64,000 nt of DNA from Kitasatospora sp. SolWspMP-SS2h (lineage in GTDB: Bacteria; Actinomycetota; Actinomycetes; Streptomycetales; Streptomycetaceae). Both the position numbers and the translations under genes were made by a program. Where the stretch lies: assembly GCF_003259315.1 (NCBI RefSeq), contig NZ_QLLT01000003.1, forward strand, positions 233,356 to 297,355, written 5' to 3'. Positions 59,917 to 64,000 of this stretch are shown one piece after another (the first letter of the stretch is position 1; each line of letters starts with the position of its first letter). The notes beneath the pieces are model-generated. The model searched no databases, was not told the DNA's origin, and was given only the letters and a program-made list of their open reading frames with translations.

Positions 59917-60129
59917 TCAGGCGGTGCGGGCGACCAGGCTGGCGGGGCGCAGGTCGGTCCAGTGCGCGTCGACGTACGCGGTGGCGCCCTCCCGGGTGTC
60001 CTCGCCGTGGACGGTGCGCCAGCCGGCCGGGACCTCGGCGAAGGCGGGCCACAGCGAGTGCTGGTTCTCGTCGTTGACCAGCACCAGGTAGCGGGCGTCG
60101 TCGTCCTCGAACGGGTTGGTGGAAGCCAT
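59917..60129 (-). CDS. MbtH-like protein
   Basis: A 70-residue NRPS chaperone that binds adenylation domains and is often needed for their activity. The whole signature is present: [24 protein letters not shown] and the PAGWR turn. ATG 60129 has GAGGAG at good spacing. It lies 89 bases after the NRPS stop on the same strand; that spacer contains 9-12 bp gggtggtgc repeats. It should serve the hydroxyornithine-activating module just upstream. Confidence 0.95.
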   Translation of the reverse strand: MASTNPFEDDDARYLVLVNDENQHSLWPAFAEVPAGWRTVHGEDTREGATAYVDAHWTDLRPASLVARTA

Positions 60130-60218
60130 CGGGGTGTTCTCCTCGTCGCGGGTGGTGCGGGGCGGGTGGTGCGGGTGGTGCAGGTGGTGCGGGACGGTGG
60201 CGGGCGGGGGGCGGCGGG

Positions 60219-63200
60219 TCAGGCGGAGCAGGAGGGCGGGCCGCCGAGCGCGGCGTCGACCAGCCGGTCGACCAGGAACTCGGCGAGGGCCGAGACGGTG
60301 GGCCGGGTCAGCAGGTCGGGCAGGCGCAGGTCCCCCTCGAAGTCGGTGCGCAGGCGCTGGAGCAGTTCCATCGCCAGCAGCGAGTGGCCGCCGAGGTCGA
60401 AGAAGTTCTCGTCGATGCCGACCTCGGGCAGCCCGAGCACCTCGGCGAACGCCGCGTGCACCGCCCGCTCGCTCGGGTAGCGCGGGGCGCGCCGCTCACC
60501 GTCGGCGGTGAAGTCCTCGGCCCGGGGCGCGGGGAGCGCCTTGCGGTCGAGCTTGCCGTTGACGGTCAGCGGCAGGGCGTCCAGGACCACGAAGGCCGAG
60601 GGCACCATGTACGCAGGCAGCCGGGCGGCCAGCGTACGACGGATCGCAGCGGCCGAGATAAGGGTACCCTCACCTGGCACCAGGTAGGCAGCCAGCCGCT
60701 TCACCCCCGGCGTGTCCTCCCGCACCACGACCGCCGCCTGGGCGACGTCCTGATGTGCGGTCAACGCGTCCTCGATCTCGCCGGGCTCGACCCGGTAGCC
60801 GCGGATCTTGACCTGGTCGTCGGCCCGGCCGAGGAAGTCCAGCAAGCCGTCGGCGCGCCAGCGGACCACGTCGCCGGTGCGGTACATCCGGGCGCCCGGC
60901 GCGCCGAACGGGTCGGCGACGAAGCGTTCGGCGGTCAGGCCCGGACGGTTCAGGTAGCCGCGCGCCAGGCCGACACCGGAGACGTAGAGTTCGCCCGCGA
61001 CGCCGACCGGGACCGGGCGCAGGTGGGCGTCCAGCACGTGGGCGACGGTGTTCCAGATCGGCCGGCCGACAGTGGCGGTGGCCGAGTCGAGCGTGCCGCC
61101 GCCCAGGGTGTTGATGGTGTACTCGGTCGGGCCGTACAGGTTGTAGCCCATCACGCCCGGCGTCTCGGACAGGCGCGTCCACAGCGTCTCGGCCACCGCC
61201 TCGCCGCCGAGCAGCACCAGCACCGGCCGGTGCCGCCCCTCGTCCAGCAGGCCGCACTCGACCAGCGCCTGCGCGTAAGAGGGTGTCACGTTGATGACAT
61301 CCACTCGCTCTTCGGCGCAGTACGCGGAGAGCGCCTCCGCGTCGCGGCGCAGCGCCTCGTCCAGGACGTGCACCTCGTGGCCCTCGACCAGCCAGAGCAG
61401 CTCCTCCCACGACATGTCGAAGGAGAACGACACCGTGTGGGCGATCCGCAGGCGACGGCCGCCGGCCGAGGCCACCACCGGATCGAAGATCGCCTCGCGG
61501 TGGTTCAACTGCATGTTGGTCAGACCGTGGTACGGCGTCACCACCCCCTTGGGGCGGCCCGTCGAACCCGAGGTGAAGATCACGTACGCGGCGGCGTCCG
61601 GGTCGTACGGCACCCGGTACGGCTCGGCCGGCAGCGCGGCCAGCTCGGCGACCACCGCCGGGTCGTCCAGCAGCAGGCGGGGCACGCCCGGGGTGAACGG
61701 CATCCGGGGCAGGGCGGTGCTGTGGGTGACCAGGACGACGGGGGCGGTGTCCTCGACCATGAACGCCAGCCGGTCCGCCGGGTAGTCCAACTCCAGCGGC
61801 AGGTACGCCGCACCCGCCCGCAACACCGCGAACAGCGCCGCCACCATGTCCAACGACCGCGGCAACCCCAACGCCACCACCGTCTCCGGACCAGCCCCCC
61901 GCGCCGCCAACAACCGCGCCAACCGGTCCACCCGCGCATCCAACTCCGCGTACGACCACGACTCCGACCCGAACACCAGCGCCGTCTCCCCCGGCACCGA
62001 CACCGCCCGCTCCGCCAACAACTCCGCCACCGACGCCGACGGCAACTCCCGCCCCGTCGAAGCCCACCCGGCCAGCAACTCCCGCTCCCCCGCCGTCAAC
62101 ACGTCCAGGCTGCCGACCCGGCGGTGCGGGTCCTCGGCGACCTGGGCGAGCACGGCGAGCAGCCGTTCGAGCAGGGCTTCGGCGGTGCCGCGGTCGTAGA
62201 GGTCGGCGGCGTACTCGAAGGCGATGTCGATCTCCTCGGCGGCGGAGGTCTCCTCGAAGTTGAAGTCGAGTTCGAACTTGGCCGCGCCCAGCTCGCTCGG
62301 GACGATCCGGCTCTCCAGGCCGAGCAGGCGGCCGGCCTGCCCGTCGCTGTGCTGGTAGCCGAGCATCACCTGGAACAGCGGGTGCCGGCCGGGCACCCGG
62401 GGCGGGTTGACGGCCTCCACCAGGCGGTCGAACGGGAGGTCCTGGTGGGCGAACGCGGCCAGGTCGAACTCCCGGACCCGGCCCAGCAGTTCGGCGAAGG
62501 TCGGGTCGCCGGACAGGTCGGTGCGCAGCACCACGGTGTTGACGAAGAAGCCGACCAGCCGGTCCAGTCCGCTGTCCGAGCGGCCCGCGACGGGGGCGCC
62601 GAGCGGGATGTCCTCGCCCGCGCCCAGGCGGTGCAGCAGGGTGGCGACGGCGGCCTGGAGCAGCATGAAGGTGGTGGTGCCGGTGGCCCGGGCGGCCGCG
62701 CGCAGGCCCCGGTAGACGGCGGGCGGGACCTGCCCGTACACGGTGTCGCCCCGGTGGGCGGCGACGGGGGTGCGCGGGTGGTCCAGCGGGAGGGCCAGCT
62801 CCTCCGGCAGCCCGGCCAGGGCCTGCCGCCAGTGGTCGAGCTGGCGCTCCAGCAGGCTGCCGGGCCCCTCGGCGAGCAGTTCCTGCTGCCAGAGCGTGTA
62901 GTCGGCGTACTGGAGGGCGAGCGGCGGGAGTTCGGTGCCGGTGTAGGCGGCGGTGAGCTCCTCGACGAACGGGTTCATCGACCACTCGTCGCCCGCGATG
63001 TGGTGGAACAGCAGCACCAGCACGTGCTCCTCGGGCCCGAGTTCGAGCACGGTGACGCGCAGCGGCCGCTCGGTGGCGAGGTCGAAGCCGCGGCGGACGG
63101 CGGCCTGCACGGCGGCGTCGAGCCCGGCCGCGGTGACCGTCCGGACCTCGATCGCCTCGGCGGCGGCCGGGGCGTCCAGGACCTGCTGGAACACCGAGCC

Positions 63201-64000
63201 GTCGCGTTCGGTGAAGACGGTGCGCAGGCTCTCGTGCCGCTCGCTGACGGTGCGGACGGCGGTGCGCAGCGCGTCCCGGTCGAGCGGGCCGGTGACGTGG
63301 ACGACCAGCGGGACGTTGTAGGTCGCGCCGTCGCCGTCGAGGTTCTGCAGGAACCACATCCGGCGCTGGGCGTGCGAGAGCGGCAGGTCGGCGGGGCGGG
63401 TGCGGCGGGTCAGGGCGGGGCGGGTGTCGGCCGCGCCGTCCAGGCGGTGGGCCAGGGCGGCGGCGGTGGGGGCCTCGAACAGGTCGCGGACGGTCAGCGC
63501 GCCGCCGAGCGTCTTGCGGACCCGGGCGATCAGGCGGGCGGCGAGCAGCGAGTGGCCGCCGAGGTCGAAGAAGTTCTCCTCGGGCCCGACCTCGGCGAGG
63601 CCCAGCGCCTCGCCGAACACGCCGCACAGGATCTCCTCGCGGGCCCCGCGCGGGGCGCGTTCGCCGCCGCCGCTCTGCGGGGCGGGCAGCGCCTGGCGGT
63701 CGAGCTTGCCGTTGACGGTCAGCGGCAGGGCGTCCAGCACCACGAGCGCCGAGGGCACCATGTACGCGGGCAGCCGGGCGGCCAGCGCGGTGCGCACCTC
63801 GTCCGGTTCGGCGGTGCCGACCAGGTAGGCGACCAGGCGCTTGACGCCCGGGGTGTCCTCCCGCACCACGACGGCGGCCTGGGCGATGCCCGGGTGGGCG
63901 GTCAGCGCGTCCTCGATCTCGCCGGGCTCGACCCGGTAGCCGCGGATCTTGACCTGGTCGTCGGCCCGGCCGAGGAAGTCCAGCAGGCCGTCCGCGCGCC
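60219..64000 (-). CDS. NRPS, C-terminal part: (A)-T-C-A-T, last module specific for N5-hydroxyornithine
   Basis: The 3' 1,260 codons of a siderophore synthetase; it runs off the right edge. In reading order: end of an A domain ([20 protein letters not shown]), T domain ([11 protein letters not shown], about 63.44-63.64 kb), condensation domain ([20 protein letters not shown] active site, about 62.15-63.42 kb), A domain (about 60.66-62.11 kb; [12 protein letters not shown]) and final T domain ([11 protein letters not shown]). There is no thioesterase. In the complete A domain the ten pocket residues, read from [32 protein letters not shown] and the A10 Lys, give D-M-E-N-L-G-L-I-N-K. This is the code of coelichelin module 3 for hydroxyornithine. 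It should add the last residue of the siderophore. Confidence 0.93.
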   Translation of the reverse strand, partial: RADGLLDFLGRADDQVKIRGYRVEPGEIEDALTAHPGIAQAAVVVREDTPGVKRLVAYLVGTAEPDEVRTALAARLPAYMVPSALVVLDALPLTVNGKLDRQALPAPQSGGGERAPRGAREEILCGVFGEALGLAEVGPEENFFDLGGHSLLAARLIARVRKTLGGALTVRDLFEAPTAAALAHRLDGAADTRPALTRRTRPADLPLSHAQRRMWFLQNLDGDGATYNVPLVVHVTGPLDRDALRTAVRTVSERHESLRTVFTERDGSVFQQVLDAPAAAEAIEVRTVTAAGLDAAVQAAVRRGFDLATERPLRVTVLELGPEEHVLVLLFHHIAGDEWSMNPFVEELTAAYTGTELPPLALQYADYTLWQQELLAEGPGSLLERQLDHWRQALAGLPEELALPLDHPRTPVAAHRGDTVYGQVPPAVYRGLRAAARATGTTTFMLLQAAVATLLHRLGAGEDIPLGAPVAGRSDSGLDRLVGFFVNTVVLRTDLSGDPTFAELLGRVREFDLAAFAHQDLPFDRLVEAVNPPRVPGRHPLFQVMLGYQHSDGQAGRLLGLESRIVPSELGAAKFELDFNFEETSAAEEIDIAFEYAADLYDRGTAEALLERLLAVLAQVAEDPHRRVGSLDVLTAGERELLAGWASTGRELPSASVAELLAERAVSVPGETALVFGSESWSYAELDARVDRLARLLAARGAGPETVVALGLPRSLDMVAALFAVLRAGAAYLPLELDYPADRLAFMVEDTAPVVLVTHSTALPRMPFTPGVPRLLLDDPAVVAELAALPAEPYRVPYDPDAAAYVIFTSGSTGRPKGVVTPYHGLTNMQLNHREAIFDPVVASAGGRRLRIAHTVSFSFDMSWEELLWLVEGHEVHVLDEALRRDAEALSAYCAEERVDVINVTPSYAQALVECGLLDEGRHRPVLVLLGGEAVAETLWTRLSETPGVMGYNLYGPTEYTINTLGGGTLDSATATVGRPIWNTVAHVLDAHLRPVPVGVAGELYVSGVGLARGYLNRPGLTAERFVADPFGAPGARMYRTGDVVRWRADGLLDFLGRADDQVKIRGYRVEPGEIEDALTAHQDVAQAAVVVREDTPGVKRLAAYLVPGEGTLISAAAIRRTLAARLPAYMVPSAFVVLDALPLTVNGKLDRKALPAPRAEDFTADGERRAPRYPSERAVHAAFAEVLGLPEVGIDENFFDLGGHSLLAMELLQRLRTDFEGDLRLPDLLTRPTVSALAEFLVDRLVDAALGGPPSCSA

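Noticed and set aside
1..64000. tRNA/rRNA genes, CRISPR arrays, intact transposases or phage genes
   Set aside because: I looked for cloverleaf ends, regularly spaced repeats and transposase or integrase motifs and found none that I could support.

Overview
The base composition (very high GC, codons ending mostly in C or G), an SsgA-like sporulation protein, a mycothiol-type formaldehyde dehydrogenase, a SigK/anti-SigK pair, SpoIIE-type phosphatases and DmdR1/IdeR iron boxes all point to a filamentous actinomycete of the Streptomycetaceae (Streptomyces or Kitasatospora). The window looks like chromosomal sequence. I saw no tRNA, rRNA, CRISPR array or intact transposase. One short non-autonomous element (MITE-like) is present.

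Region 1 (1-17 kb) is housekeeping and secretion: the tail of a monooxygenase, a TerC membrane protein, a PRC-barrel protein, a secreted penicillin-acylase-family hydrolase with a discoidin tail, a dipeptide ABC transporter (dppA diverging from dppB, a coupled 49-codon ORF, dppC and a fused dppDF), a proline iminopeptidase, and a large secreted beta-helix glucanase of GH87 type.

Region 2 (17-25.3 kb) matches in content the M. tuberculosis Rv0449c-Rv0444c locus: FAD oxidoreductase, DUF1365, cyclopropane-fatty-acyl synthase-like methyltransferase, DUF1295 protein, SigK and RskA. Here sigK-rskA face the lipid genes. A frameshifted small gene and a perfect 22-bp inverted repeat lie between the two halves. 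Upstream of sigK a MITE sits on the stop codon of an SsgA-like gene.

Region 3 (25.5-43 kb) holds mscR plus a metallo-beta-lactamase-fold hydrolase, a P450-ferredoxin pair, a GDT1/UPF0016 membrane protein behind a yybP-ykoY-type Mn2+ riboswitch, two successive MarR/PP2C-phosphatase divergent pairs, LtrA, a TerD-VWA protein, DedA, a DMT transporter, and two secreted proteins including a GH55 glucanase.

Region 4 (43-64 kb, running off the right edge) is a siderophore locus. An iron box precedes dhbA-dhbC-(84-aa ORF)-dhbE-dhbB, which convert chorismate to 2,3-dihydroxybenzoate (DHB) and activate it. A siderophore ABC ATPase and a GNAT enzyme follow, then an amidohydrolase and an esterase. On the other strand are an NRPS (partial A-T-C-A-T), MbtH, a two-subunit ABC exporter, and, behind a second iron box, a siderophore-interacting reductase with two FecCD permeases. 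The ten specificity residues of the last A domain read D-M-E-N-L-G-L-I-N-K, the code known for N5-hydroxyornithine. The product should therefore be a mixed catecholate-hydroxamate peptide ending in hydroxyornithine, released without a fused thioesterase. No siderophore-binding lipoprotein, ornithine monooxygenase or aryl carrier protein is visible; if they exist they should lie beyond 64 kb or elsewhere.
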